From positions 2,799,087 to 2,863,086 of the forward strand of contig NC_017790.1 of the NCBI RefSeq assembly GCF_000252445.1: a stretch of DNA of 64,000 nucleotides. The letters are read 5' to 3'. Position numbers and translations under genes: made by a program. The notes beneath the pieces were generated by a model, which was not told the DNA's origin, searched no databases, and saw nothing but the letters and a program-made list of their open reading frames with translations. Source of the stretch: Deinococcus gobiensis I-0 (GTDB taxonomy: Bacteria; Deinococcota; Deinococci; Deinococcales; Deinococcaceae). This document shows, piece by piece, positions 19,070 through 27,332 of the stretch (its first letter is position 1; each line of letters begins with the position of its first letter).

Positions 19070-19130
19070 TACAGTGGGAACCGGAGACCGCGCTGGAAGC
19101 GGTTCCTGGCCGACGAGCCCCCATATGGGG
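19070..19130 (+). promoter_or_regulatory. ROK kinase promoter, leader hairpin and palindrome
   Basis: TACAGT at 19070-19075 is the likely -10, giving a leader of about 110 nt before GTG 19191. The leader holds GGAACCG (19077-19083) pairing with CGGTTCC (19100-19106), and a perfect 12-bp palindrome CCCCATATGGGG at 19119-19130. These may be an operator or an RNA structure. Confidence 0.4.
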
Positions 19131-19190
19131 CCGCAGGGCCGGGACAAGACAGGCTCGCCGCAGACGGCGGCAAAGGACGGGAAGACAGCA

Positions 19191-20102
19191 GTGACCACAG
19201 GACAGACGGCAGCGGAGCAGATCAGCATCGGGGTGGACGTGGGCGGCACCAAGATCGCCTGCGGGGTCCTGCGGGGCGAGCAGCTTCTGGAACGCCACGT
19301 GCAGCCCACGCCCGATACCGGCTGGGAGGGCGTGCTGGACGCCATCGCCGCGCAGGTCAAGGCCCTCCAGGCCGCGCAGCCCGGGGCCCGCCTCATCGGG
19401 GTGGGGGTGCCGGGACCGCTGAACGCCGACCGCACCCGCGTCAAGTTCGCGCCCAACATCTACGGCTTTACCGACGTGCCGCTGGTGGACGGCCTGCGCG
19501 AGCGGCTGGGCCTGCGCATCGTCCTGGAAAACGACGCCAAGGCCGCCGCCCTGGCCGAGGCGCACCTGGGCGCGGCGCGCGGCACCGAGAGCAGCGTGTA
19601 CGTGACGGTCAGCACCGGCATCGGCGCGGGGCTGGTCCTGAACGGGCGGCTGTGGCGCGGTCGCCACGGCATCGCGGGCGAGATCGGGCACATCACGGTC
19701 ATGCCCGGCGGCCCCGTGAGCGGCGCGGGCCTGGACGGCGCGCTGGAAGCGGTCGCCAGCGGCACGGCCATCGCGCGCGACGCGAGCTACGCCCTGAACC
19801 GCGACGTGAGCACCGCCGAGGCCTTCTCGCTGGCCGAGCAGGGCCACCCCGCCGCGCGGCGCGTGGTCGCGCAGGCGCTGCGGCACATCGGCACGGCGCT
19901 GGCCGACCTGCAAAAGACCCTCGACCCGGAGGTCTTCGTGATCGGCGGGGGGGTCGCCAGCGTGGGCGACTACTTCTTCCAGGGCGTGCAGCGCGCCGCC
20001 GACGAGTACTCGCAGGGCTTCGCGCCCGTCACCATCCGCCGCGCGCAGCTCGGCACCGACGCGGGCGTGATCGGCGCCGCACTCGCCGCCCGGCACGGCT
20101 GA
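19191..20102 (+). CDS. ROK-family sugar kinase (glucokinase-like)
   Basis: A 303-residue ROK protein. The phosphate-binding motif IGVDVGGTKIACGV lies near residues 12-25, the catalytic Asp is in VLENDAKAAALAEAHLGAARG, and STGIGAGLVLNGRLWRGRHGIAGEIGHITV is the ROK signature, although the usual Cys-rich CxCGxxGC zinc element is missing here (GPVSGAGLDGALEAVAS at that place). FVIGGGVASVGDYFF is the adenosine motif. The start is GTG 19191 with a purine-rich stretch GGACGGGAAG upstream; GTG 19074 overlaps the -10 box and ATG 19125 lies in the leader palindrome. Glucokinase activity is a family-level guess. Confidence 0.8.
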   Translation: MTTGQTAAEQISIGVDVGGTKIACGVLRGEQLLERHVQPTPDTGWEGVLDAIAAQVKALQAAQPGARLIGVGVPGPLNADRTRVKFAPNIYGFTDVPLVDGLRERLGLRIVLENDAKAAALAEAHLGAARGTESSVYVTVSTGIGAGLVLNGRLWRGRHGIAGEIGHITVMPGGPVSGAGLDGALEAVASGTAIARDASYALNRDVSTAEAFSLAEQGHPAARRVVAQALRHIGTALADLQKTLDPEVFVIGGGVASVGDYFFQGVQRAADEYSQGFAPVTIRRAQLGTDAGVIGAALAARHG

Positions 20103-20112
20103 GCGGCGCCCG

Positions 20113-20137
20113 GGGGCGGCCCGTCGCAGGCCGCCCC
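20113..20137. terminator. Hairpin between convergent genes
   Basis: GGGGCGGCC and GGCCGCCCC form a perfect 9-bp stem with a 7-nt loop, between the ROK gene and the convergent TM2 gene. No T tract follows. Confidence 0.45.
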
Positions 20138-20144
20138 GCCTCCC

Positions 20145-20882
20145 TCAGAGCCAGGCCTTCTTGCCGACCAGATAGTCGCGCGCGAAGGCCTCGTCGCTCT
20201 TGGTCAGGTAGATGATGCCCTCGACCAGACCCAGCACGCCCAGCACGAAGCTCACGAGGCTGGCGAGCGGCAGCGTGACGATGAAGCCCACCGCCAGGGT
20301 GATGATGCCCAGCAGGATCGCCAGGACCCAGACCCCGACGTTCAGGCCCAGCATCAACGCGCCGGGGCGGTTCATGCCCAGGTAGAACTTGTGCACGCCC
20401 AGGCTGCCCAGGAAAATTGCCAGCAGGCCCGCGATGAGCTTGCGCTGGGCCACGTCGCCCCCGGCGAGGCCGCCCGCGTAGGGCATGGCCGGACGCTGGT
20501 CGCCCCAGGCGTCACGCGGCGCGCCCTGCGCCCAGTCGCTGCGCATCGGCTCGGCGTGGGTCGGCTCGGCGTACGGCCGCCCGGTCGGCGCGGGGCCGGA
20601 CGAGCGGGCCGCGCCCCCGGTCATGCGGCCGATCCAGTCGTCGCTGGAAAAGTCGTCGGGGCGGGCGGGGCGCTCGGGCTCGGGAATCCGCAGGTTTTCC
20701 GGGCCTTCGAGCGGCGGGCGGGGCGGGGGGGGCGGGGCGGGGCGCTCCTTGCTCAGGTCGGGGCCGGCCGGCCGCGCCGGAGCAGGACTGGCCGAGGCCC
20801 CCAGCACCTCGTCCACCCACGAGGGCGCGTTGCCCTGGGGGGTGAGGTCCGGGTTGCCGGAAGGATCGTCACGCTTGGTCAT
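20145..20882 (-). CDS. TM2-domain protein with long Pro-rich N-terminus
   Basis: A 245-residue protein. Residues 1-140 are polar, rich in Pro, Arg and Ala, and likely disordered. The end is a TM2 domain: AQRKLIAGLLAIFLGSLGVHKFYLGMNRPGALML followed by further hydrophobic helices (VWVLAILLGIITLAVGFIV, LASLVSFVLGVLGLVEGIIY) and the typical TKSDEAFARDYL tail. TM2 domains are two-helix membrane modules of unclear function. ATG 20882 is 5 nt after TACTGT (leaderless). Confidence 0.82.
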   Translation of the reverse strand: MTKRDDPSGNPDLTPQGNAPSWVDEVLGASASPAPARPAGPDLSKERPAPPPPPRPPLEGPENLRIPEPERPARPDDFSSDDWIGRMTGGAARSSGPAPTGRPYAEPTHAEPMRSDWAQGAPRDAWGDQRPAMPYAGGLAGGDVAQRKLIAGLLAIFLGSLGVHKFYLGMNRPGALMLGLNVGVWVLAILLGIITLAVGFIVTLPLASLVSFVLGVLGLVEGIIYLTKSDEAFARDYLVGKKAWL

Positions 20883-20887
20883 GCTCC

Positions 20888-20893
20888 ACAGTA
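20888..20893 (-). promoter_or_regulatory. Leaderless promoter of TM2 gene
   Basis: TACTGT on the minus strand, 5 nt before ATG 20882. Confidence 0.55.
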
Positions 20894-20924
20894 CGCGCCT
20901 GCGGGGGGTGAGGTTGCGTCGGCC

Positions 20925-20965
20925 AAAAGAGGGGGCCGCAGGCCACGGCGCGGCCCCGCCCCCTC
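20925..20965 (-). terminator. Terminator after nadV
   Basis: On the minus strand GAGGGGGC pairs with GCCCCCTC (plus 20958-20965 and 20929-20936), followed directly by TTTT. Confidence 0.65.
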
Positions 20966-20987
20966 GCCGGAGAAACCTTCCCCGGGC

Positions 20988-22376
20988 CTACGCCCGCGCG
21001 CGGATCTCGTCGAGCGTGTCGCGCACGAGCAGTTCGCCGTCGCGGTAGACCGTGCGCATGAGCGATCCGGGGAACTCGGTGTCGAAGGTGCGGTACTGCC
21101 GCGTGACGACGCGCCCGCCCTCCTCGACCAGATCGAGGACGCCGTCCTTGCTGCGCTTGCCGGGGTCGGTCACGGGGTCCTTGTAGATACCGCGGTACTC
21201 GCCGTCCACGAGGCCCGCACTGGCCTTGTAGGCGAAGCGCTGGGTGTCGCGGTCCACCTTCTGGAGCAGCGCCCCGCCCATCCCGAAGGATACGTTTTCG
21301 GTGCTGTAGCCGTCCACCACGAGGTTCTGGAGAATCTGGCCGAGGGTCTGCTCGTCGATGCCGTCCCCCTGAATCACGCGCACGTGGTTGAGGACCTTGA
21401 AGCCCTTGGAGTTGGTGGTCGTGCCGTACTTGGCGGCCAGGGCATTGACGGCCAGGCGCACCATCGCGGGGGGATCGCCGCTGTCCGGGCGCACGACCAG
21501 GGTCGCGCCGCTCTCCTCGACCTCGCGGCGCAGGGTCTCACCCCAGTGCACGTTGATCGCGTACTTGAGGTCGTAGCTGTCGCTGACCACCGCGAACACG
21601 CCGCCGGGCTTGCCGAAGGTGCGCACCATGTTGCGGTAGGCGTCCACCTCGTGCGCCTTGCCCCAGCTCGTGACGGTGCTGTGTTCGGCCGCCGGGATCG
21701 AGAAACCCGCCAGGTCGGCCCCGTAGTGGTTGCGGCCCACCCGCAGGGCTTCGAGGGTGTCGGTGCCCTGGAAGTTCACGAGGTGCGCCAGCCCGCCCAG
21801 GCCCGCGCTCTCGCGGCTGCTCACGCCGCGCGACCCGAAGTCGTGGAGCTTGAAGGGCAGTTCCTCGGCGGCGCGGTCGCTCGTCTGCTCCAGCGCCGCC
21901 CCGATGATCTGGCGGATGTGCCAGCTCTGGGTGCAGACCGTGATGGGGTACCACACCCGCATCAGCATCGTCTCGAACCAGCCGACGAGCCAGGGCAGTT
22001 CGGGGTCGGTGTTCGTCACCGACATCAGGACGTTGTGGATGGGCACCAGCGACCCCTCGGGCACCGCGCGGATCTCCAGCGGCAGCCGCCCGCCGTGTAC
22101 GTTCACGACCCGCATCCAGCCGTCGTAGGGAAAGGGCTCGCCGTGCGCCTCGATCAGCGTGCGGGCCTCCTCGACCATCTCGGCTGTGACCCGGCGCGTG
22201 AGGTAACGGTCCAGGATGTACTGCAAGCCGAAAAAGCGCGTGACCGGGTAGCGCCCGCCGCGCGACTCGAGGTAGCTGAACAGCCGCGTGGTGCCGGGGG
22301 GGTACTGCAGGAAGTGGCTGCTCTTGTAGCTGTCGGTATCGAGAATCAGGTTCTGGTCGGACAGGTGCGCACTCAT
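20988..22376 (-). CDS. nadV: Nicotinamide phosphoribosyltransferase (NAMPT)
   Basis: Converts nicotinamide and PRPP to NMN, the salvage step of NAD synthesis. The 462-residue product starts LILDTDSYKSSHFLQYPPGT and contains FFGLQYILDRYL, KLHDFGSRGVSSRESAGLGGLAHLVNF, SIPAAEHSTVTSWG, SDSYDLKYAINVHWG, LVVRPDSGDPP and VSFGMGGALLQKVDRDTQ, all in NAMPT/NadV order including the PRPP-binding Arg/Asp segments. Length equals bacterial NadV. It has a strong Shine-Dalgarno (GGAGGAG, 6 nt before ATG 22376) and a leader with AT-rich palindromes, so it is not leaderless. It lies downstream of the rpoZ terminator. Confidence 0.93.
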   Translation of the reverse strand: MSAHLSDQNLILDTDSYKSSHFLQYPPGTTRLFSYLESRGGRYPVTRFFGLQYILDRYLTRRVTAEMVEEARTLIEAHGEPFPYDGWMRVVNVHGGRLPLEIRAVPEGSLVPIHNVLMSVTNTDPELPWLVGWFETMLMRVWYPITVCTQSWHIRQIIGAALEQTSDRAAEELPFKLHDFGSRGVSSRESAGLGGLAHLVNFQGTDTLEALRVGRNHYGADLAGFSIPAAEHSTVTSWGKAHEVDAYRNMVRTFGKPGGVFAVVSDSYDLKYAINVHWGETLRREVEESGATLVVRPDSGDPPAMVRLAVNALAAKYGTTTNSKGFKVLNHVRVIQGDGIDEQTLGQILQNLVVDGYSTENVSFGMGGALLQKVDRDTQRFAYKASAGLVDGEYRGIYKDPVTDPGKRSKDGVLDLVEEGGRVVTRQYRTFDTEFPGSLMRTVYRDGELLVRDTLDEIRARA

Positions 22377-22417
22377 GGCGTCTCCTCCAGGGCGGCCCAG
22401 GCGATAGCAGGGCGTCC

Positions 22418-22450
22418 TTATGTCTCATAATCTAATTCTCTATTTATGAG
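22418..22450. promoter_or_regulatory. AT-rich palindromes upstream of nadV
   Basis: TTATG-TCT-CATAA (22418-22430) is a perfect 13-bp palindrome. Its right part, CTCATAA (22424-22430), also pairs with TTATGAG at 22444-22450. The stretch is very A/T-rich against the genome and lies between the rpoZ terminator and the nadV start, so it is probably the nadV promoter and operator; -10 candidates such as TAGATT lie between the repeats. Confidence 0.4.
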
Positions 22451-22463
22451 TCAGGTGAGAGAT

Positions 22464-22491
22464 AAAAAAAGAGGAACGGATGGTCCGTTCC
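22464..22491 (-). terminator. Terminator after rpoZ
   Basis: GGAACGGA and TCCGTTCC form an 8-bp stem around a 3-nt loop; on the minus strand it is followed by TCTTTTTTT. The strongest intrinsic terminator in the window. Confidence 0.9.
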
Positions 22492-22508
22492 CCTCCTGCG
22501 CTCCGACC

Positions 22509-22808
22509 TCAGTCGCGTTCGCGCTCGCGCTCGGCGTTGAGCTGGGCCTGGATCTGGGCCTGGCGCTGACGCATGTAGTCCTGGTGGAAGCGGCCCTCGT
22601 CGATGAGGTTGGTGCCCACCGTGAGCTGACCGGTCGCGAGTTCGCGCATGGCCTGGGTCACGAGGTTGTGGGTGCGCACGCGCTGCTCGACAGGCAGCAC
22701 GCTGGGCGCGCCGCTGCGCAGTTGCAGCGCCCGCTTGGCCGTGACCACCGAAAGGCGGTACTTGCTGTCGGTCATCGAAAGCAACTTGTCGATATCTTTT
22801 TCTGCCAT
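22509..22808 (-). CDS. rpoZ: RNA polymerase omega subunit
   Basis: A 99-residue omega subunit that chaperones the beta' subunit. MAEKDIDKLLSMTDSKYRLSVVTAKRALQL contains the conserved YRLSVVTAKRA helix; the C-terminus is a charged helix rich in Gln, Arg and Glu. ATG 22808 is chosen because GGGGGAG lies about 8 nt upstream. The frame continues to ATG 22865 and GTG 22874, close to a TAGACT box, so an extended leaderless form starting MRPGPAPQ is possible but not favoured. Confidence 0.87.
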   Translation of the reverse strand: MAEKDIDKLLSMTDSKYRLSVVTAKRALQLRSGAPSVLPVEQRVRTHNLVTQAMRELATGQLTVGTNLIDEGRFHQDYMRQRQAQIQAQLNAERERERD

Positions 22809-22932
22809 GTCTGTCTCCCCCACGCCGCGCCGGCTCCCCCGCTGCGGGGCGGGACCGGGGCGCATTTCAGCCACGCAGTCTACCGCCCGGCACCTGGGCA
22901 GGGCAACTGTGACGCGCGCGGCGCTCCCCCCC

Positions 22933-24249
22933 TCAGACCGTGTGGGTCGGGCCGACGAAGACCGGGCCGTCGCCTTCGCCCCGGGGGGGCCGGATCAGCA
23001 GGCGGTCCACACGCGGCCCGTCGATGTCCATGACCTCGATCTCCCAGCCCTCGACCTGCACGGTGGTGCCCACGTGCGGGAACTCGCCCAGCACGTCGAG
23101 CACGTACCCGGCCAGGGTGCTGAATTCCTCGCGCGGCAGCTCGGGCAGGGGCAGGGTCTCGCGCAGTTCGTGCATGGGCACGCTGCCGCCCACGAGGTAG
23201 CTGCCGTCGGGGCGGCGCACCAGCCCCTCCTCGTCGGGGGCGTTCACCTCGACCCCGGCCAGGACCGACAGCAGGTCGGTGATGCTCAGCAGGCCCGTGA
23301 AGTCGCCGTACTCGTCCACGATGACGGCCATGCGGGCCTGTCCCTCGCCCTCCAGGCGCGTCAGGGCGTCCTCGGCCCAGGCCGACTCGGGCAGGTACAC
23401 GGCCGGGCGCACCAGCTCGGCGAGCGGCTGTCCGGTGTGCAGGGCGCGCAGCACGTCGATGACGGCCACCTGCCCCACCACCTCGCCCTGTTCGTCGCGC
23501 ACGAGGTAGCGGTCGTGGTCGGCGCTCAGCACCGTGTCCGCCACCTCGGGTACCGACATGCGCACGTCGAGCGTGACCGCCTCCGAACGGGGAGTCATCA
23601 GGTCGCGCACCCGGCGGTCGTTGAAGCGCAGCATGGCCCCGAAGCGGGCGTGCTCGGCTTCCTCCAGACTGCCGCTGCGGGCGGCCTGCGACACCACCGC
23701 CTTCACGTCCTCTTCGGTGATGACCTCGGCGGGTTCGCCCCGGATGCCCACCAGGGCCAGCAGCCCGCGCGTGGTGATGTCCAGCAGCCACACCACCGGC
23801 CGCGCCACGACCGACAGCCCCGCGAAGAAGGGCGCCACCCGCGCGGCCAGGCCCTCGGGGTTGCGCAGCGCGATGTTCTTGGGCGCGAGTTCGCCCAGCA
23901 CCAGCGACAGGAAGGTGACGAGCAGCACCACCGCGATGTTGGCCGCCGTACCGGCCGCGTCTCCGAAGATGGGCCGCAGCAGCGGCTCGGCGTAGCGGGT
24001 CAGGCTGCCGCCCGCAAAGACCGCGCTGATGGTCCCGATCAGGGTGATGCCGATCTGCACGGTCGCCAGAAAGGCCCCGGGCTTGTCGGCCAGGCGGGTG
24101 GCCGCCGCCGCTCCACGTTCGCCGCGCGCCGCCGCCGCCTCCAGCCGGGAACGCCGGGCCGACACCACCCCCAGTTCGGACGCTGAAAAAAAGCCGTTGA
24201 TCAGCAGAAGCAAGATCAGGATACCGAACTCCAGCACGGGGTTGCCCAC
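22933..24249 (-). CDS. HlyC/CorC-family CNNM-like protein (DUF21-CBS-CorC)
   Basis: A 438-residue membrane protein, with three or four N-terminal helices of the DUF21/CNNM domain ([21 protein letters not shown], residues about 6-27; [45 protein letters not shown]), a CBS pair ([15 protein letters not shown] and [11 protein letters not shown]), then a C-terminal CorC_HlyC domain ([20 protein letters not shown]...[14 protein letters not shown]). The family is connected with Mg2+/Co2+ handling. GTG 24249 is 6 nt after TACACT; the longer frame would run through the divergent hemC promoter. Confidence 0.85.
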   Translation of the reverse strand: MGNPVLEFGILILLLLINGFFSASELGVVSARRSRLEAAAARGERGAAAATRLADKPGAFLATVQIGITLIGTISAVFAGGSLTRYAEPLLRPIFGDAAGTAANIAVVLLVTFLSLVLGELAPKNIALRNPEGLAARVAPFFAGLSVVARPVVWLLDITTRGLLALVGIRGEPAEVITEEDVKAVVSQAARSGSLEEAEHARFGAMLRFNDRRVRDLMTPRSEAVTLDVRMSVPEVADTVLSADHDRYLVRDEQGEVVGQVAVIDVLRALHTGQPLAELVRPAVYLPESAWAEDALTRLEGEGQARMAVIVDEYGDFTGLLSITDLLSVLAGVEVNAPDEEGLVRRPDGSYLVGGSVPMHELRETLPLPELPREEFSTLAGYVLDVLGEFPHVGTTVQVEGWEIEVMDIDGPRVDRLLIRPPRGEGDGPVFVGPTHTV

Positions 24250-24255
24250 CCTCCG

Positions 24256-24261
24256 AGTGTA
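24256..24261 (-). promoter_or_regulatory. Leaderless promoter of CNNM-like gene
   Basis: TACACT on the minus strand, 6 nt before GTG 24249. Confidence 0.55.
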
Positions 24262-24376
24262 CGGGAGCGCCCCCGGCGGCCCAGGCTTTCTGAAGAAGAA
24301 CTTCACCTGCGCGGCTGACTCCCGGCCCAGTTGTGCCCGGCAGGACGGAGCAGACAAACAGGTTGCCCGCAGGCCG

Positions 24377-24382
24377 TATACT
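24377..24382 (+). promoter_or_regulatory. hemC promoter
   Basis: TATACT, a near-perfect -10, ends 9 nt before ATG 24392, so the transcript has almost no leader. Confidence 0.6.
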
Positions 24383-24391
24383 GCTGCGGTT

Positions 24392-25321
24392 ATGCGGACG
24401 GTGACGGTTGGCACGCGGGGCTCGGCGCTCGCGCTCGCGCAGACGCGGTGGGTCGTGGCGCGGCTCAAAGAGGAATGGCCCGAAACCGATTTCCGGATTC
24501 AGACCATCAGTACCAAGGGCGACCGCAGCCGCGAGAGCCTGGGGACGATGGCCCAGAAGGGCGACAAAGGCTTCTGGGTTAAGGAGATCGAGGACGCCCT
24601 GCTGCAAAAGCAGGTGGACATCGCGGTGCATTCCCTCAAGGACCTGCCCACGGCGCAGCCCGAGGGCCTGGAAGTCTCGGCCATTCCCAAGCGGGTGGAC
24701 GCGCGCGACGTCTTGATCGGCCGCGAAGGCATGAAGAAGCTCGCGGACCTGCCCGCCGGCGCCCGCATCGGCACGAGCAGCGTGCGGCGCAAGGCCTTCT
24801 TGCGCGCCTACCGGCCCGACCTCGTGGTCAAGGACCTGCGCGGCAACATCGACACGCGGCTCGCGGCCATCGGGGGCGGCGAATACGACGCGATCATCCT
24901 GGCGGCGGCGGGCCTGATCCGCACCGAGCAGCGCCACCGCATCGATGAGTTCGTCGCCACCGACATCCTGCTGCCGGCCCCCGGCCAGGGCGCGCTGGCG
25001 CTGGAGACGCGCGCCGACGACGATCTGAGCATCGAGGTGGCCTACGCCATCCACGACCACATGACCGACGACCGCATCACCGCCGAGCGCGAGTTCCTGG
25101 CGGGGCTGGGCGCGGGCTGCATGGCCCCGGTGGGCGCGCACGCGACCGTCAAGGGCGGCGTGCTGACCCTGGAAGGCTGGGTCGGCGGCATCGACGGGCG
25201 CAAGGTGATCCGCGCCGAGAGCAGCGGCGACGCCACCGAGTGCGCCGACCTGGGGGCCGAACTGGCCGCCGATATGCTCGCGCAGGGCGCGCAGGAGCTG
25301 ATCGATGCCGCGCACGGCTGA
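24392..25321 (+). CDS. hemC: Porphobilinogen deaminase (hydroxymethylbilane synthase)
   Basis: Joins four porphobilinogen units into hydroxymethylbilane in tetrapyrrole synthesis. The 309-residue product shows [13 protein letters not shown] at the start, [23 protein letters not shown] and [11 protein letters not shown] (substrate-binding arginines), [14 protein letters not shown], and [13 protein letters not shown], whose Cys carries the dipyrromethane cofactor. ATG 24392 is set by the promoter. Its last 17 nt overlap the next small gene. Confidence 0.95.
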   Translation: MRTVTVGTRGSALALAQTRWVVARLKEEWPETDFRIQTISTKGDRSRESLGTMAQKGDKGFWVKEIEDALLQKQVDIAVHSLKDLPTAQPEGLEVSAIPKRVDARDVLIGREGMKKLADLPAGARIGTSSVRRKAFLRAYRPDLVVKDLRGNIDTRLAAIGGGEYDAIILAAAGLIRTEQRHRIDEFVATDILLPAPGQGALALETRADDDLSIEVAYAIHDHMTDDRITAEREFLAGLGAGCMAPVGAHATVKGGVLTLEGWVGGIDGRKVIRAESSGDATECADLGAELAADMLAQGAQELIDAAHG

Positions 25322-25568
25322 GCCGCGTGGCCGCGCGGGCCTGGGGCTCAGCCCCCTGAAACCCGCCCTGGCCGGCCTGAACCTGTGCGCCGTGACCTGG
25401 GGCCTGGCCCTGCTGGCCGGCGCGGTGTGGCTGGGCGCCGGCCTGATGGAGCGCCCCGGCGAGCGGCTGGGCGCGGCCGTGCTGGCCGAACTGCCCATGA
25501 CCCTCCTGGTGGTGCTGGGCGCGCTGGTCGCCCTGGCCCCGCTGGGCGCCGCCTACCGCAGGCGCTGA
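25305..25568 (+). CDS. Small two-helix membrane protein in hemC operon
   Basis: Unrecognised 87-residue protein with two hydrophobic helices ([42 protein letters not shown]) and a basic tail. ATG 25305 lies inside hemC (17-nt overlap); its stop overlaps the start of the asparaginase gene (TGATG). Being sandwiched by overlaps supports real translation. The overall size and topology resemble other small inner-membrane proteins of the genus, but no function can be inferred. Confidence 0.6.
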   Translation: MPRTAEPRGRAGLGLSPLKPALAGLNLCAVTWGLALLAGAVWLGAGLMERPGERLGAAVLAELPMTLLVVLGALVALAPLGAAYRRR

Positions 25569-26563
25569 TGCCGGGGACGGGGGCTGCCCAGCGGCGACTG
25601 GCCGTCATCCATACCGGGGGCACCATCGCCAGCCGGCCCAGCCCCGACGGACGCGGCGTGGTGCCCCAGACGGCCCCCAGCGTGCCGGGGCTGCGCCACA
25701 CGCACCTGAGCGAGTATCAGCCCTTCACGCTGCCCAGCCCGCACGTGACCCCCGCGCACATGCTGGAACTCGCGCGGCTGATCGAGGAGGTCGGGCCGGG
25801 CCACGACGGCGTCGTGGTCACGCACGGCACCGACACGCTGGAGGAGACGGCGTACCTGCTGCATCTGGTGTTGCCCGCCGGGCTGCCGCCCGTGGTCCTG
25901 ACCGGCAGCATGAGGCACGCGGGCGAGGTGTCGTGGGACGGCCCCGGCAACCTGCTCGACGCCGCGCTCGTCGCCCTGGACCCCCGGACCGCCGGGCGCG
26001 GGCCGCTGGTGGCCTTCGGGGGCGACCTGTTCGACGCGCGCACCGTGACCAAGGTGCACACGAGCGCGGTGGACGCCTTCGGCGGCTCGCCCGGCCCCAT
26101 CGGCCGCGCCGACCGCACCGGCGACGAGGCGAGCGGCTACGGCGCGCAGGTGCATTACTTCGCCACGCCCGAGCCGCGCCCCACCTACGCCCCGGCGGCG
26201 CTGGGGGCCAGGGTCGAGGTGCTGTACGCCTACGCCGGCTGGCAGGGCGAGGGCTACGCCGAGGCCGCCGCGCGCGCCGACGGGCTGGTCATCGCGGCGC
26301 TGGGCACCGGCAACCTACCCCCCGAACTGCTGCCCCTGATCGCGGCGACCGAGAAACCCGTGGTGATCGCCACGCGCACCCACACCGGCCCCATCCTGCC
26401 GGTGTACGGCTACGCGGGCGGCGGCGCGACCCTGGTGGCCGCCGGGGCCATTCCGGCCAGTTTCCTGAACGCGCATAAGGCCCGGCTGCTGCTGCTCGTG
26501 CTGCTGAGCCTGGGTATGGACCGTGAACAGATCCGGGCCGTATTCGCAGCGGGCCGCTACTAA
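25568..26563 (+). CDS. Type I/II L-asparaginase
   Basis: Hydrolyses L-asparagine to aspartate and ammonia. The 331-residue product has both asparaginase signatures: VIHTGGTIASRPSPDG near the start with the nucleophilic Thr, and VVTHGTDTLEETAYLLHL with the second Thr-Asp pair; VVLTGSMRHA and KPVVIATRTHTGPILPVYGY follow. No signal peptide is visible, so it is probably cytoplasmic. ATG 25568 shares its A with the stop of the upstream small gene (TGATG). It ends the hemC unit, with a terminator 24 nt downstream. Confidence 0.9.
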   Translation: MPGTGAAQRRLAVIHTGGTIASRPSPDGRGVVPQTAPSVPGLRHTHLSEYQPFTLPSPHVTPAHMLELARLIEEVGPGHDGVVVTHGTDTLEETAYLLHLVLPAGLPPVVLTGSMRHAGEVSWDGPGNLLDAALVALDPRTAGRGPLVAFGGDLFDARTVTKVHTSAVDAFGGSPGPIGRADRTGDEASGYGAQVHYFATPEPRPTYAPAALGARVEVLYAYAGWQGEGYAEAAARADGLVIAALGTGNLPPELLPLIAATEKPVVIATRTHTGPILPVYGYAGGGATLVAAGAIPASFLNAHKARLLLLVLLSLGMDREQIRAVFAAGRY

Positions 26564-26586
26564 AACCCACGCCCGCAGCTACCCCA

Positions 26587-26616
26587 CCGCCCGGCATGGA
26601 ACGGGCGGTTTTCTTT
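26587..26616 (+). terminator. Terminator after asparaginase gene
   Basis: CCGCCCG (26587-26593) pairs with CGGGCGG (26602-26608) around an 8-nt loop, then TTTTCTTT. Confidence 0.85.
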
Positions 26617-26638
26617 GACCCGATAATGACAAGCTTAC

Positions 26639-26699
26639 TTGACTTAAAGTTGCCCCTGGCGTACCTTAAGTCAAGGAACATTGACTTTAGGTCAAGGAG
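26639..26699 (+). promoter_or_regulatory. Promoter with TTGAC operator array and SD
   Basis: TTGACT (26639-26644), 17-nt spacer, TACCTT (26662-26667): a textbook housekeeping promoter, rare in this window. TTGACTTAA at 26639-26647 is repeated inverted as TTAAGTCAA at 26666-26674, and a third palindromic unit TTGACTTTAGGTCAA lies at 26681-26695. AAGGAG (26694-26699) is the ribosome site for 26707. The repeats cover -35, the -10 edge and the start region, as expected for a repressor, most simply the Xre protein of this operon. Confidence 0.6.
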
Positions 26700-26706
26700 A
26701 GCAGAC

Positions 26707-26940
26707 ATGAACGATGTCAAGCAACAGGCCACCCTCCTCTTCGCCCTCGCCAGCGTCCTGAGCGGAATGAATGTCGTCCTGCTGGTGCCCGCCGCTCAAC
26801 ATCCGCGGGCCGGGCTGTTCACGCAGGCGCTGCCCTTCACGGTGCTGGCGCTCATGCTCGGGCTGGTCCTGGCCGGAGCCCGGACACTGCGGAGCGCTCG
26901 CCGGCAGGAGCAGGAGCATGAGCAGGAGCAGGGCCAGTGA
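26707..26940 (+). CDS. Small membrane protein of Xre-regulated module
   Basis: A 77-residue protein with two helices (LLFALASVLSGMNVVLLVPA and LPFTVLALMLGLVLAGARTL) and a Gln/Glu-rich tail, encoded by a short GAGCAG-type repeat near 26907-26932. AAGGAG is 7 nt before ATG 26707. It overlaps the next gene as GTGA. I do not recognise it; together with the next membrane protein and the HTH gene it resembles small membrane-protein/Xre pairs common in bacteria. Confidence 0.65.
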   Translation: MNDVKQQATLLFALASVLSGMNVVLLVPAAQHPRAGLFTQALPFTVLALMLGLVLAGARTLRSARRQEQEHEQEQGQ

Positions 26941-27332
26941 CCCGCGCCGAGACGCTGCGCCGGGTACAGGGACCCTATCTGGGGGCCACGGTGCTGCTGG
27001 CGCTGGGCGGGCTGCTGGGCCTGTTCCTGGGCCCTAAGGGGCAGGTGAACTGGTGGGCCACGGCGCTGCTCATGCTGGCCCCGCTGGCCGACGCCCTGCG
27101 CTGCGTGGCCGTGTACCGGCAGCAGGACGAGTACGGCCAGACCCTGATGCTGCGCAGCGCCGCGCTGGCCTTCGCCGGGGTCATGGGCGCGCTGCTGGCC
27201 CTGAGCCTCCTGAGCAGTGCGCGCGGCAGCGCCGACTTCGCCGCCGGAACGATGGTCGGGGTCTACGTGGCGGGCTACGGCACCTTTCTGCTCACGCAGA
27301 CCGTCCTCGCCCGCCGCGAGGCGCAGGAGTGA
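26937..27332 (+). CDS. Four-helix membrane protein of Xre-regulated module
   Basis: A 131-residue protein with about four membrane helices (ATVLLALGGLLGLFLG, WWATALLMLAPLADAL, LRSAALAFAGVMGALLALSLL, GTMVGVYVAGYGTFLLTQTVL). GTG 26937 overlaps the upstream stop (GTGA), and its own stop overlaps the HTH gene (GTGA). Function unknown; the tight coupling suggests that it acts with the regulator, for instance by sequestering it at the membrane. Confidence 0.65.
   Translation: MTRAETLRRVQGPYLGATVLLALGGLLGLFLGPKGQVNWWATALLMLAPLADALRCVAVYRQQDEYGQTLMLRSAALAFAGVMGALLALSLLSSARGSADFAAGTMVGVYVAGYGTFLLTQTVLARREAQE

Noticed and set aside
22418..22430. TTATG-TCT-CATAA as a radiation/desiccation response motif
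   Set aside because: The known motif has TTATG and CATAA separated by 7 nt; here the spacing is 3, so the site is unlikely to be a DdrO operator.
22808..22874. Extended rpoZ start at ATG 22865 or GTG 22874
   Set aside because: The extension is Pro/Arg-rich and unlike omega; ATG 22808 has GGGGGAG upstream.
26907..26932. GAGCAG-type short repeat as a phase-variable tract
   Set aside because: Imperfect and only about 26 nt; it encodes a Gln/Glu tail just before an overlap and shows no frame-switch partner.
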